From Defluviimonas salinarum (GTDB lineage: Bacteria > Pseudomonadota > Alphaproteobacteria > Rhodobacterales > Rhodobacteraceae): a DNA stretch of 64,000 nucleotides. Positions 35,435-47,466 of this stretch are shown piece after piece. The notes beneath the pieces were generated by a model that did not search any database, was not told where the DNA came from, and saw only the letters and a list, made by a program, of their open reading frames with translations. The number at the start of each line of letters is the position of its first letter. Positions within the stretch are counted from its first letter, which is position 1. The position numbers and the translations under genes were made by a program. The stretch spans positions 62,001 through 126,000 of the forward strand of contig NZ_JAPDOG010000012.1 of NCBI RefSeq assembly GCF_026013545.1. The letters are read 5' to 3'.

Positions 35435-36202
35435 TCAGAACCGGTCTTTGCGCGCGCGGATCTCGGCGAAGACCTCGGCGTCGCCCGCGCCCTGCATGCC
35501 GAGCGCGGTCTTCACCTCTGCAAGGCGTGCGCGCAGGAACGGGTTCGTCGCAAGCTCCTCGGCGAGGGTCGAGGGAACGGTCGCACGCCCTTTCGCACGC
35601 GCGGCGTCCACCGATTTCGCACGCGCCGCCAGCGCGGCGTTCCCCGGCTCGATCGTCAGGGCGAAGCGGGCATTCGACTGGGTGTATTCATGGCCCGAAC
35701 AGACCAGTGTTTCCGGAGGCAGGGCCGCCAGCTTGCAGAGACTGTCCCACATCTGGTGAGCGGTGCCCTCGAAAAGCCGGCCACAGCCGAGTGCCATGAG
35801 GCTGTCCCCGGTAAAGACAATTCCCGAGTCTGCGAAATGGTAGGCGATATGGCCGATGGTATGGCCGGAAACGTCGATCACAGTGCCTCTGCACATTCCG
35901 ATCCGAACGGTGTCGCCCGCGGTGACCGCCTCGTCCAGCGGTGGCAACCTATGGGCGTCGGCCGCGGCGCCGATGACGCGGGCGCCGGTCGCGGCGGCAA
36001 GGGAGGGGACGCCGTCGATGTGGTCGCCGTGGTGGTGGGTGATCAGGATGTGGCTAGCCCGCCAGCCCCGGGCGGACAGGGCGTTGAGGATCGGCGCTGC
36101 TTCTGGGACGTCCACGACGGCGGTCGCGCCGGTCGCGACATCATGGGCGAGGTAAGCGTAGTTGTCGCTCAGGCAGGGAACGGTGACGATTTCCAGGGGC
36201 AT
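35435..36202 (-). CDS. gloB: Hydroxyacylglutathione hydrolase (glyoxalase II)
   Basis: 255 residues from the ATG at 36202. The dinuclear metal motif THHHGDH is at 55-61. Further ligands are in DVSGHTIGHIAYH and FTGDSLMALGCGRLFEGT, and the glutathione-binding SGHEYTQSNARF is present. GloB hydrolyses S-lactoylglutathione to lactate and glutathione in methylglyoxal detoxification. It is divergent from a methyltransferase gene across about 60 bases. Confidence 0.95.
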   Translation of the reverse strand: MPLEIVTVPCLSDNYAYLAHDVATGATAVVDVPEAAPILNALSARGWRASHILITHHHGDHIDGVPSLAAATGARVIGAAADAHRLPPLDEAVTAGDTVRIGMCRGTVIDVSGHTIGHIAYHFADSGIVFTGDSLMALGCGRLFEGTAHQMWDSLCKLAALPPETLVCSGHEYTQSNARFALTIEPGNAALAARAKSVDAARAKGRATVPSTLAEELATNPFLRARLAEVKTALGMQGAGDAEVFAEIRARKDRF

Positions 36203-36264
36203 GGCGTTTCGTGTATGTTTCCGTATGCTTCCACTGACTTTTGCCGATGGAAGCGACGGGCGCA

Positions 36265-37011
36265 ATGCATCTCGACGTTCTCGACCTGAGGAATTTCTAC
36301 TACCGCACCCAGCTCGGGCGCGTCGCCCAGAAGGCCATTCGGGATCAGGTCGTCGATCTCTGGCCGCCTGCGAAGGGTCAGACGGTGGCCGGATTCGGAT
36401 TCGCCGCACCCTTGCTGCGCCCCTATCTGGCCGAGGCGCGGCGCGTGGTCGGTCTGATGCCCGGACCGCAGGGCGTGATGCCCTGGCCCGCCGGGATGGA
36501 GAACGTCTCGGTCCTCTGCGAGGAGACGCAATGGCCGCTCGAGACGGGCATGGTCGATCGGCTCGTAGTGCTGCACGGCCTGGAGACGTCGGAAAATCCG
36601 ACGGCGCTGCTTGACGAGTGCTGGCGCGTGCTCGGCCCGGGAGGCAGGGCGCTCTTCATCGTTCCGAACCGGTCCGGCCTCTGGTCGCGCTCGGACCGGA
36701 CTCCGTTCGGTTATGGTCGCCCCTATTCGATGAGCCAGCTCGACGGCCAGCTCCGCCGCCACAACTTCGCGGCCGAACGCCAGCAATCCGCGCTCTTCGC
36801 GCCACCAAGCTCGCGCCGCTTCTGGCTGCGCACCGCGCCGATGTGGGAACGCTTCGGACACCGCGTGTCGTCGGTTCTGGCGGGCGGCGTGCTGATGCTC
36901 GAGGTTTCGAAACAGGTCCACGCGCCACAGCGCCCGGGCCTCGCGACCGCGGTACGGCGACCGCTGAAAGTGCTCGAGGCGCTCCCCAAGCCGACGGCCG
37001 AGCCGGCGTGA
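36265..37011 (+). CDS. Class I SAM-dependent methyltransferase
   Basis: 248 residues if translation starts at 36265 ([12 protein letters not shown]); TTG 36241 and ATG 36247 in the same frame cannot be excluded. A methyltransferase type 11 domain is recognisable: the SAM loop is divergent ([15 protein letters not shown] in place of a G-x-G-x-G), followed by acidic loops (ENVSVLCEE) and motif [21 protein letters not shown]. The substrate is unknown. It is divergent from gloB, and an inverted repeat follows 12 bases after the stop. Confidence 0.8.
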   Translation: MHLDVLDLRNFYYRTQLGRVAQKAIRDQVVDLWPPAKGQTVAGFGFAAPLLRPYLAEARRVVGLMPGPQGVMPWPAGMENVSVLCEETQWPLETGMVDRLVVLHGLETSENPTALLDECWRVLGPGGRALFIVPNRSGLWSRSDRTPFGYGRPYSMSQLDGQLRRHNFAAERQQSALFAPPSSRRFWLRTAPMWERFGHRVSSVLAGGVLMLEVSKQVHAPQRPGLATAVRRPLKVLEALPKPTAEPA

Positions 37012-37023
37012 CTCGCGGCCAAT

Positions 37024-37041
37024 GAAACAGGATTCTGTTTC
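37024..37041. promoter_or_regulatory. Inverted repeat GAAACAG-GATT-CTGTTTC
   Basis: Exact 7-4-7 inverted repeat between the methyltransferase gene and the ATP synthase operon. No T-run follows, so it may be an operator or a weak transcript end. It lies about 145 bases upstream of the proposed atp promoter. Confidence 0.35.
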
Positions 37042-37168
37042 GTATCCGTACTGTTAACGCCCAAACCCGCGCTGCGAAAAAGCAACATTTCCCGCCGTGT
37101 TTGGGGAATCTTCGGGAACTCTTTGAAAAGGCAGAAAAACCCTCGTCCCAATAAGTTCGTCAAGGCGG

Positions 37169-37197
37169 TTGCTAGGTCCGGACGGCTCTGCTACACC
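37169..37197 (+). promoter_or_regulatory. Possible promoter of the atp operon
   Basis: TTGCTA (37169-37174), 17-base spacer, TACACC (37192-37197). This is the best -35/-10 pair seen in the 287 bases before atpH, but the -10 match is weak. Confidence 0.3.
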
Positions 37198-37297
37198 CGC
37201 GCCGAACTTCGGCCGTGCGCGTCCGCGCACGCCATAGGTGGCCTCTGACCTGACAATAAAAAAGAGGCGATGGGACAGAACAATCGGAAGGGTGGAC

Positions 37298-37857
37298 GTG
37301 TCCGAACCAGCTTCGATTTCCGCAGGGATCGCCGGTCGCTATGCGACGGCCGTGTTTGAACTCGCCAAGGAGGCCAATGGCCTCAAGGCGCTCGAGGGGG
37401 ATGTGGACGCGCTCGGCGCCGCGCTGGCGGAAAGCGCGGATCTGCGGACGCTGATCGCCTCCCCGGTTTATTCGCGCGAGGAGCAGGCCAAATCGGTCGG
37501 TGCGCTTGCTGCTAAGATGGGGCTCTCCGCGACGCTCGCCAATACGCTCGGCCTGATGGCTTCGAGCCGCCGGCTCTTCGTGCTGCCGCAACTCCTGACG
37601 GCCCTGCGCGACATGATCGCGGAGGAGAAGGGCGAAGTGACCGCCGAGGTTACCGCCGCCGCCGCGTTGACCAAGACGCAGGCCGAGAAGCTCGCCGCGT
37701 CGCTCAAGAAGACAGTCGGCAAGACCGTCAAGCTCGACACCACCGTCGATGAAAGCCTCATCGGCGGCCTTATCGTCAAAGTGGGCTCGAAGATGATCGA
37801 CACCTCGATCCGCTCGAAGCTCGCTTCCCTGCAGAATGCTATGAAAGAGGTCGGATA

Positions 37858-37858
<1 letters not shown>
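37298..37858 (+). CDS. atpH: ATP synthase subunit delta
   Basis: 186 residues from a GTG at 37298 (AAGGG upstream), which gives the usual start [20 protein letters not shown]. Upstream in-frame codons, including a GTG at 37292, are less likely. Delta links the F1 head to the peripheral stalk of F0. The all-helical N-domain and the conserved C-terminal segment [20 protein letters not shown] are intact. The stop overlaps the atpA start as TAATG. It is the first gene of atpHAGDC. The F0 genes are not in the window, as is usual in this group where they form a separate operon. Confidence 0.95.
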
Positions 37859-39396
<1,538 letters not shown>

Positions 39397-39416
39397 GCGA
39401 GGGGAGGGACAGGGAT

Positions 39417-40292
39417 ATGCCCAGCCTTAAGGACCTTAAGAACCGGATCGGAAGCGTCAAGTCGACGCGGAAGATCACCAAGGCCATGCAGATGGTCGCG
39501 GCGGCCAAGCTCCGCCGCGCCCAGGAGGCCGCCGAAGCCGCCCGGCCCTATGCCGAGCGGATGAACGCGGTCATGTCTTCGCTCGCCGCGTCGGTCGGCG
39601 GGTCCGATGCGGCGCCGCGGCTTCTGGCCGGGACCGGTGCCGATCAGACCCACCTTCTGGTCGTGATGACGGCCGAGCGGGGCCTCTGCGGCGGTTTCAA
39701 CTCGACCATCGTGCGGCTTGCCCGCACGAAGGCGAACGACCTTCTGAAGCAGGGCAAGACGGTGAAGATCCTGACCGTCGGCAAGAAGGGCCGCGAGCAG
39801 CTGAAGCGCGATTTCGCGAAGTATTTCGTCGCGCATATCGATCTCTCCGACGTCAAGAAGATGGGTTACGACAATGCGCAAGGCATTGCGCGTGACCTGA
39901 TCCACCGCTTCGACCACGGCGAGTTCGACGTCGCGACGATCTTCTTCAACCGCTTCCAGTCGGTGATCTCTCAGGTCCCGACCGAACAGCAGGTGATCCC
40001 GGCGAAGTTCGACGCGGACGCGGAGGAAGGCGCCTCGACGCTCTACGACTACGAGCCCTCGGAGGAGGAGATCCTCGCCGACCTCCTGCCGCGCGGGGTG
40101 GCCACGCAGGTCTTCACCGCGCTTCTGGAGAACGCGGCCTCGGAGCAGGGCGCGCGGATGACCGCGATGGACAACGCCACCCGCAACGCCGGCGACATGA
40201 TCGACCGGCTGACCATCGAGTACAACCGCTCGCGTCAGGCCGCGATCACCAAGGAACTCATCGAAATCATTTCGGGCGCCGAGGCGCTCTGA
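39417..40292 (+). CDS. atpG: ATP synthase subunit gamma
   Basis: 291 residues. Gamma is the central rotor shaft of F1. The conserved N-terminal helix ([20 protein letters not shown], then [16 protein letters not shown]) and C-terminal helix ([20 protein letters not shown], then [14 protein letters not shown]) are present, with SDRGLCG replaced by [10 protein letters not shown]. Spacing to atpD is 18 bases, typical of the operon. Confidence 0.97.
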   Translation: MPSLKDLKNRIGSVKSTRKITKAMQMVAAAKLRRAQEAAEAARPYAERMNAVMSSLAASVGGSDAAPRLLAGTGADQTHLLVVMTAERGLCGGFNSTIVRLARTKANDLLKQGKTVKILTVGKKGREQLKRDFAKYFVAHIDLSDVKKMGYDNAQGIARDLIHRFDHGEFDVATIFFNRFQSVISQVPTEQQVIPAKFDADAEEGASTLYDYEPSEEEILADLLPRGVATQVFTALLENAASEQGARMTAMDNATRNAGDMIDRLTIEYNRSRQAAITKELIEIISGAEAL

Positions 40293-40310
40293 CGAAACCG
40301 GAGAAACTAG

Positions 40311-41753
<1,443 letters not shown>

Positions 41754-41762
41754 GGGGGCGAG

Positions 41763-42161
41763 ATGGCCGATACGATGCAGTTCGACCTCGTCAGCCCTGA
41801 ACGGCGGCTTGCCTCCGTTCAGGCCCGCGAGGTTCGCATTCCGGGCGCCGATGGCGACCTGACGGCAATGCCCGACCATTCGCCGCTGATCACGACGCTG
41901 CGTCCCGGCATTCTCACTGTCGTCACCGCCGAAGGCATGAACGACTATGCCGTCATCGGCGGCTTCGCCGAGATTTCGGCAGCGGGCGCCTCGGTTCTGG
42001 CCGAGCGTGCGATGCCGAAAGCCGAGGTGAAGGCGTCCGACATGGACGCGCTCATTGCAGATGCGACGGCCGAGGTCGCCGAGGCCCCGGCCGAGGGCAA
42101 GGACGCCGCGAACAAGCTCGTTGCGGACCTTCAGGCCCTGAAGGCCGCGCTCGGGCTCTGA
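41763..42161 (+). CDS. atpC: ATP synthase subunit epsilon
   Basis: 132 residues. Epsilon couples rotor to ring and can inhibit ATP hydrolysis. The N-terminal beta-sandwich is intact (MQFDLVSPERRLASVQAREV, then PGADGDLTAMPDHSPLIT). The C-terminal inhibitory helical hairpin is short and Ala/Glu-rich, usual for this group. It is the last gene of the operon, with a strong terminator 26 bases later. Confidence 0.96.
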   Translation: MADTMQFDLVSPERRLASVQAREVRIPGADGDLTAMPDHSPLITTLRPGILTVVTAEGMNDYAVIGGFAEISAAGASVLAERAMPKAEVKASDMDALIADATAEVAEAPAEGKDAANKLVADLQALKAALGL

Positions 42162-42186
42162 GCCTCAGATATGCGACGCGATCATC

Positions 42187-42217
42187 CGGGCGGCCTTCGG
42201 GCCGCCCGTTGCTTTTC
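42187..42217 (+). terminator. Terminator of the atp operon
   Basis: Nine-bp stem CGGGCGGCC-TTCG-GGCCGCCCG followed by TTGCTTTTCG. Confidence 0.85.
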
Positions 42218-42339
42218 GTGGACGGCCGATGAATTATCGAGACACAATCTCAACCGGATCTATGTGTCCGTGTCAGAACCAATTTACCAATTGTCTACCA
42301 GCATCCACTAGCTACGGTGGTGCTAAATCGGGGACTTAG

Positions 42340-42690
42340 ATGTTGCGACTGAAGAGTCATTTGATTGGGGTCGAACGCGGCTCCGTTCTGTTGTTTTCGG
42401 ATTTCGAAGAAGGCGGGCAGATGTGGACCGGAAACGGTGCGCGCGAGACGCGCCGCCAGGTCGGGTTTTCCGAGCGATTCCAGTCAATGCCGGTCGTTCA
42501 AATCTCGATGTCCATGTGGGACATGGACCAGATGACGAACCCACGCGCAGATATTTCGACGGGCCAGATAAAGCCCGATGGATTCGAGATCATTTTCCGC
42601 ACCTGGGGGGACACGCGGATCGCCCGGATTCGCGCCGACTGGCTCGCGATCGGCGAGCTTCCCGATCCTGACGCGTGGGACGTGACCTGA
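42340..42690 (+). CDS. H-type lectin domain protein
   Basis: 116 residues with GGGGA upstream of the ATG. Residues 38-108 match the H-type lectin fold known from snail agglutinin and discoidin: VGFSERFQSMPVVQISMS, then a central NPRADISTG stretch, GFEIIFRTWGDT and a terminal WLAIGELPD. No signal peptide or membrane segment is seen. The fold binds N-acetylgalactosamine in animals, while the bacterial ligand is unknown. It has its own AT-richer upstream region after the atp terminator and is convergent with prs, so it is probably transcribed alone. Confidence 0.8.
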   Translation: MLRLKSHLIGVERGSVLLFSDFEEGGQMWTGNGARETRRQVGFSERFQSMPVVQISMSMWDMDQMTNPRADISTGQIKPDGFEIIFRTWGDTRIARIRADWLAIGELPDPDAWDVT

Positions 42691-42733
42691 CGCGCTGAGG
42701 CGCGACTTCGCGCGGTCTTCGAGCGGCTTCCGG

Positions 42734-43753
42734 TCAGCCGCGCGAATACATGCCCTCGTAGATCGGCCCCAGCGTCTCCGCGTCGAAGAGCGAGGAAACC
42801 GAGGTTCCCGACCAGATGTTCATGATCGCCTGAGCAAAGAGCGGCGCGGTCGGAACGATGCGGATGTTCTTGGCCTTGCGGACCGGTTCGGTCGGCTCGA
42901 TGGAATCGGTGATGACAAGACTCTTCATCACGGAATTGGCAACCCGCTCGACCGCCGGTCCGGACAGCACGCCATGGGTGATGTAGGAATGGACCTCGCT
43001 CGCGCCGCCCTGGATGAGCACTTCGGCGGCCTTGCAGAGCGTGCCGGCGGTGTCGCAGATATCGTCGACGATGATGCAGGTCTGGCCCGCGACATCGCCG
43101 ATCACGGTCATCTCGGCGACTTCGCCCGCCTTCACGCGCCGCTTGTCGACGATGGCCAGCCCGCAGCCGATCCGCTGGGCGAGTTCGCGGGCGCGCGCCA
43201 CGCCGCCAACGTCCGGCGAGACCACGGTGATCTGGTCGAGCTTGCCCTTGAAGTGATGCTCGATGTCGAGCGCGAAGATCGGCGCGGCATAGAGGTTGTC
43301 CACCGGAATGTCGAAGAAGCCCTGGATCTGTGCGGCATGGAGATCCATCGTCAGCACCCGGTCGACTCCGGCCTCGGTCAGGAGGTTGGCGACGAGCTTC
43401 GCTGAAATCGGCGTCCGCGCCTTGGCGCGGCGGTCCTGGCGGGCATAGCCGAAATAGGGGATCACGGCGGTGATCCGGTCGGCCGAGGAGCGGCGCAGCG
43501 CGTCGGCCATGATCAGGAGTTCCATCAGGTTGTCGTTCGCCGGGTTCGACGTCGACTGGATGATGTACATGTCCTCGCCGCGGACGTTCTCGAAGACCTC
43601 GACGAAGATTTCCTGGTCGTTGAAGCGCTCGACCCGGGCATCGACGAGCCCGACGCTCATGCCCCGGTGCATCGACATCCGCCGGGCGATGGCGTTGGAG
43701 AGCGTGCGGTTCGAATTGCCGGCGATCAGCTTCGGTTCGGTCATGGAGGGCAT
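42734..43753 (-). CDS. prs: Ribose-phosphate pyrophosphokinase
   Basis: 339 residues from the ATG at 43753, which has AAGGA upstream; an ATG three codons later is also in frame. The enzyme makes PRPP from ribose 5-phosphate and ATP. Motifs are RFNDQE at 43-48, the flexible loop [20 protein letters not shown] at 100-119, [11 protein letters not shown] and the PRPP loop [10 protein letters not shown] at 229-238. About 20 residues longer than the E. coli protein, as is common in alphaproteobacteria. Confidence 0.97.
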   Translation of the reverse strand: MPSMTEPKLIAGNSNRTLSNAIARRMSMHRGMSVGLVDARVERFNDQEIFVEVFENVRGEDMYIIQSTSNPANDNLMELLIMADALRRSSADRITAVIPYFGYARQDRRAKARTPISAKLVANLLTEAGVDRVLTMDLHAAQIQGFFDIPVDNLYAAPIFALDIEHHFKGKLDQITVVSPDVGGVARARELAQRIGCGLAIVDKRRVKAGEVAEMTVIGDVAGQTCIIVDDICDTAGTLCKAAEVLIQGGASEVHSYITHGVLSGPAVERVANSVMKSLVITDSIEPTEPVRKAKNIRIVPTAPLFAQAIMNIWSGTSVSSLFDAETLGPIYEGMYSRG

Positions 43754-43862
43754 GGCGGGTCCTTGTCGTTGGCCGCAAAACCGGGCCGGATGACGGATTC
43801 GTGACGTTGCACCCCGCTTACCACCGGGCTAGCTTCCCGGCAAACCCGAAGGAGTGCCGGAT

Positions 43863-44474
43863 ATGCCACAGATCGACTACTTCCTGTCCACGATCTCGCC
43901 CTTCACCTATCTGGCGGGCACCCGGCTCGAGGCGATCGCGACGAAGCACGGTGCGACGGTGACCTACAAGCCGGTCGACATCGGCGCGGTCTTTGCGAGG
44001 ACCGGCGGGACGGCACTCAAGGACCGGCACGACAGCCGCAAGGAATACCGGCTGCAGGAGATCGCCCGGCAGGCGGCGAAGACGGGGATGAAGATCAACC
44101 TCCAGCCGATGTTCTGGCCGGCGAATGCCGCGCCCTCGTCCTACGCGATCATCGCGGCGCAGGCGGCAAAGGCAAAAGGCGCCGAGGGCGATCTCGGTGG
44201 CTTCGTCCAATCCATCCTCCGCGCCTGCTGGGCCGAGGAGCGCGATATTTCCGCCGACGAGGTGATCCGCGATCTCCTGACCATGGCCGGGTTCGAGCCC
44301 GATCTCGCCGACAAGGGAATGCTTCTCGGGGCCGAGACCTATGCCAACAACCTCGAAGAGGCGGTGAGCCGCGGCGTGTTCGGCTCGCCCTTCTACCTCG
44401 TCGACAGCGGCCAGCGGTTCTGGGGGCAGGACCGGCTCGACGACCTCGACCTGCACCTGTCCGGCAAGCTCTGA
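43863..44474 (+). CDS. 2-hydroxychromene-2-carboxylate isomerase-type DsbA-fold protein
   Basis: 203 residues, AAGGAG upstream. The kappa-class GST/DsbA-like fold is shown by the N-terminal YFLSTISPFTYLAG motif, where a serine (S12) replaces the DsbA cysteines and binds glutathione, and by the C-terminal FGSPFYLVDSGQRFWGQDRL. The family isomerises hydroxychromene carboxylate in naphthalene breakdown, but most members serve other glutathione-dependent reactions. The stop overlaps the start of the hydrolase gene. Confidence 0.88.
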   Translation: MPQIDYFLSTISPFTYLAGTRLEAIATKHGATVTYKPVDIGAVFARTGGTALKDRHDSRKEYRLQEIARQAAKTGMKINLQPMFWPANAAPSSYAIIAAQAAKAKGAEGDLGGFVQSILRACWAEERDISADEVIRDLLTMAGFEPDLADKGMLLGAETYANNLEEAVSRGVFGSPFYLVDSGQRFWGQDRLDDLDLHLSGKL

Positions 44475-45274
44475 TGCCGCTCGACGAGCGGGCAGGCCAT
44501 CCGACCTTCTGGCAGAGTTTCGGCAAGGGTGCGCGGCCGGCGCTGGCGATCCACTGCTCGCTCGCCGCCTCCTCGGCCTGGGCGGGTGTCGCGTCGCGGC
44601 TTACCGATCGGGTCACGCTCACGGCCTTCGACCTGCCCGGCCACGGCAAATCGGCGGACTGGTCGGGCGAGGGCGATTTCCTGACGCTGGCCACGCGGAT
44701 TGCCGCGAGTTTCGTCGAGGAGCCGGTGGACCTCATCGGCCATTCCTACGGTGCGCTGGTCGCGATGCGGCTCGCGCGCGCGGCGCCGGAGGCGATCCGT
44801 ACGCTGACGCTGATCGAGCCGGTTCTCTTCGCCGCCGCCAAGGGGTCCCCCGAATGGGAGGAGCATCTCGCCGCCGAGGGGCCGTTCCGCGCGGCTCTCG
44901 CGGCGGGCGACGACACCGGGGCGGCACGCGCCTTCATGCAGGTCTGGGGCGCCGGCGAGGACTGGGATCGGATGGAGCCCCGCGCCCGGGCGCGGATCGT
45001 GGAGAGGATCCGCCTGATCTGCGCGGGCGATCCCGCGACGCTCTCGGACAGCGCCGGTTTTCTGAAGCCAGACGCGCTCGAGCGCCTCGATATGCCGGTC
45101 TTGCTGATCCGGGGCGAGCAGTCGCCGCCGGTCATCGAGCGGATCGCGGAAAACATCGCGGCGCGGCTGCCCGATGTCGGCGTCGCCACCGTGCCGGGTG
45201 CGGGGCACATGGTGCCGATCACCCATCCCGACGAGACCGCCGGGCTGACCGGGGTCAATCTCGACCGCGGATGA
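44474..45274 (+). CDS. Alpha/beta hydrolase
   Basis: 266 residues. The nucleophile elbow GHSYG is at 89-93 (S91). The acid is probably in LLIRGEQSPP and the histidine in PGAGHMVPITHP. It overlaps the isomerase by one base (TGATG), so the two are co-translated. The substrate is unknown; esters or C-C bonds of ring-cleavage products are possible. Its 3' end overlaps the convergent threonine aldolase gene by 20 bases. Confidence 0.87.
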   Translation: MPLDERAGHPTFWQSFGKGARPALAIHCSLAASSAWAGVASRLTDRVTLTAFDLPGHGKSADWSGEGDFLTLATRIAASFVEEPVDLIGHSYGALVAMRLARAAPEAIRTLTLIEPVLFAAAKGSPEWEEHLAAEGPFRAALAAGDDTGAARAFMQVWGAGEDWDRMEPRARARIVERIRLICAGDPATLSDSAGFLKPDALERLDMPVLLIRGEQSPPVIERIAENIAARLPDVGVATVPGAGHMVPITHPDETAGLTGVNLDRG

Positions 45275-46313
45275 CCGAGAGAAAGGCGTCGATTTCCGTC
45301 TCTTGTGTCGCCCAGGAGCAGACGAACCGCGCCGCGAGAGGTTCGTCGTCCGGACCCTCGGACGGCGGGTCGACGGGCCAGAAGTAGTAGTGCGCCCCGC
45401 GCTCCATGAGCCGGCGGTGCAGGCGGCGCGGCAGGTAGGCGAAGACCATGTTCGCCTCGCGGGGATGGAGGAGCGAGGCTTCGGGTATCGCGGCGATTCC
45501 GGCGGCCAGGCGCTCCGCCAGCGTATTGGCGCGGGCCGCGAGGCGGCGCCAAAGGTCGCCCGTCAGATAGGCCTCCATCTGGGCGGAGAGGAACCGGTGC
45601 TTGGAAAAAAGATGCCCGCCGCGCTTGCGGCGGAGCTCGAACTCCCAGGCTTTCGCGGGATCGAAGAGCACCACCGCCTCGACGCCCATGCAGCCGTTCT
45701 TGGTGCCGCCGAAGGACAGGACGTCGATCCCGGCCTTCCAGGTCATCTCTGCCGGGCTGCAATCCGCCGCGACGACGGCATTGGCAAAACGCGCGCCGTC
45801 CATGTGGACGGGCAGCGCATGGTCGCGGGCGATGGCGGTCAGGGCGGCGACCTCGGCGGGGCTGTAGACGGTGCCGGCCTCGGTGGTGTTGGTGATCGTG
45901 ACCATGCCGCGCTGGTGGGAATGGACGAAGCCCTGCGGCGTCGCCTCGATGGCGGCTTTCAGTATGCCAGGCGTCAGCTTTCCGTCGGGCGCGGCGATGC
46001 GCACGATCTTGCCGCCGCCGATGTAGAACTCCGGCGCGCCGCATTCGTCGGTGTCGACATGCGCCGAGGCATGGGCATAGATGGCACCCCAGGGCGGGCA
46101 GTGGCAGGCGAGCGCCAGGGAGTTCGCCGCGGTTCCGGTGGCGACGAGATAGACCTCGGCCTCCGGCGCCTCGAAGGTCTCGCGGATGAGCGCCCGCACC
46201 CGCGCCATCGACGCGTCCGCGCCGTAGGAGGGCGCCGCGCCCGCGTTGACCGCGGTGACGGCGGCGAGGATCTCCGGCGCGGCGCCGGAGGCGTTGTCGG
46301 AGGCGAATTCCAT
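45255..46313 (-). CDS. ltaE: Low-specificity L-threonine aldolase
   Basis: 352 residues. A fold-type I PLP enzyme that splits L-threonine or allo-threonine to glycine and acetaldehyde. PLP residues are the stacking histidine H84 (ASAHVDTDE), the aspartate D172 in HMDGARFANAV and the lysine K205 in LSFGGTKNGCMG. The ATG overlaps the stop of the YcgN-like gene (TAATG), so the two genes are coupled. Confidence 0.92.
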   Translation of the reverse strand: MEFASDNASGAAPEILAAVTAVNAGAAPSYGADASMARVRALIRETFEAPEAEVYLVATGTAANSLALACHCPPWGAIYAHASAHVDTDECGAPEFYIGGGKIVRIAAPDGKLTPGILKAAIEATPQGFVHSHQRGMVTITNTTEAGTVYSPAEVAALTAIARDHALPVHMDGARFANAVVAADCSPAEMTWKAGIDVLSFGGTKNGCMGVEAVVLFDPAKAWEFELRRKRGGHLFSKHRFLSAQMEAYLTGDLWRRLAARANTLAERLAAGIAAIPEASLLHPREANMVFAYLPRRLHRRLMERGAHYYFWPVDPPSEGPDDEPLAARFVCSWATQETEIDAFLSVIRGRD

Positions 46314-46777
46314 TACAGGTCCTCGATGATGTGGTCTTCCCAGTCCTCTTCCGCGACCTCGAATTCCGGCAGGGTCCAGCCGCGCACCGACTCGTCGGCG
46401 CGGTGTACGCTTTCCGGGTCGCCGGAGATCAGCGGATGCCAGTCGAAGAGCGGCTTGCCCTCGTGCAGGAGCTTGTAGGCACAGGTCGAGGGCAGCCAGT
46501 AGGCGACCTTGTCGATCGTCTTCGGGGTCAGGACGACGCATTCGGGGACGAAGGTCTTGCGGTTCTCGTACTGCGTGCAGCGGCAGCTGTGGTCGTCGAG
46601 AAGGCGGCAGGAGATGCGGGTGAAGTAGATCTCGCCCGTATCGACATCCTCGAGCTTGTTGAGGCAGCACTTGCCGCAGCCGTCGCAGAGCGCCTCCCAT
46701 TCGGACGCAGTCAGCGTGTCGAGGGGGCGGTTCCAGAATCCGGGCCGGAGGGCCACACGAGCGTTCGAGCTTTTCAT
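46313..46777 (-). CDS. YcgN/YkgJ-type cysteine cluster protein (UPF0260)
   Basis: 154 residues from the ATG at 46777; an ATG at 46789 is in frame too and neither has a strong ribosome site. Nine cysteines stand out: C31, C34, C37, C38, C57, C65, C67, C80 and C99, beginning CDGCGKCC, the zinc/iron-chelate pattern of the YkgJ family. The function is unknown. It precedes and overlaps ltaE and follows the GNAT gene by about 40 bases, suggesting one transcript. Confidence 0.88.
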   Translation of the reverse strand: MKSSNARVALRPGFWNRPLDTLTASEWEALCDGCGKCCLNKLEDVDTGEIYFTRISCRLLDDHSCRCTQYENRKTFVPECVVLTPKTIDKVAYWLPSTCAYKLLHEGKPLFDWHPLISGDPESVHRADESVRGWTLPEFEVAEEDWEDHIIEDL

Positions 46778-46818
46778 GGCGCGCGACATTGGCTGAAGGG
46801 AGGGCAAAAGGAAAGAGG

Positions 46819-47403
46819 TCAGAGTACCAGTCGCATGAGGGGACGGCCCGGCTTGGCGCGGGCGACCTCGCGAAAGCCGGCCCGGCGGAAGGTGGAAGTG
46901 GACCCGACGAAGAGACCGACCGATTTCGAGTGCTTGGCCTCGTCGATGGGGCTCGCCTCCAGAAGCCGGGCGCCCCTGTCGCGGGCGTAGCGGATGCCCT
47001 CGGCGACGAAGTCGCGCGACAGGCCGCGCCCGCGCACGCCCCGCGCAAAGAAAAAGCAGGAGATTGCCCAGACCGCCGGGTCGTCCGCCGGAGCATCGGG
47101 CAGGGGCGAGGTCGCGCGGCGCGGGTTGTTCCATCCCGGCACATCGGCGCGCGGACCGATCTGCATCCAGCCAACCGGTTCGTTATCCAGATAGGCCAGC
47201 AAGCCCGGCGGCGGGCCACGCCGGATGCGCGCCTCCATATGGGCGCGTTTCTCGTCCTTGCCAAAGGCGTCGCGGTCCTTGGGACTCAGCCGGAAATAGG
47301 TGCACCAGCAACCATAACAGGCGCCCTGCGGACCGAAGAGCGTGACGAAATCGTCGAGGCGGTCGGGGGTGAGCGGCGCGAAGCGGACGGGATCGGAGGG
47401 CAT
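46819..47403 (-). CDS. GNAT family N-acetyltransferase
   Basis: 194 residues. An acetyl-CoA loop is visible as FFFARGVRGRGLSRDFVAEG (about 117-136), the classical R/Q-x-x-G-x-G/A motif, followed by the beta-bulge motif ASPIDEAKHSKSVGLF. The N terminus has an unusual cysteine group (GACYGCWCTYFRL) shared by a subset of bacterial GNATs. The acceptor is unknown. An inverted repeat GCAGGA-GATGT-TCCTGC (47414-47430) lies just before the start and could be an operator. Confidence 0.82.
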   Translation of the reverse strand: MPSDPVRFAPLTPDRLDDFVTLFGPQGACYGCWCTYFRLSPKDRDAFGKDEKRAHMEARIRRGPPPGLLAYLDNEPVGWMQIGPRADVPGWNNPRRATSPLPDAPADDPAVWAISCFFFARGVRGRGLSRDFVAEGIRYARDRGARLLEASPIDEAKHSKSVGLFVGSTSTFRRAGFREVARAKPGRPLMRLVL

Positions 47404-47466
47404 GGCAGTCTCCGCAGGAGATGTTCCTGCATTGTTCTGGCCGCCGCGCCACCTGTCAACCGGTCT

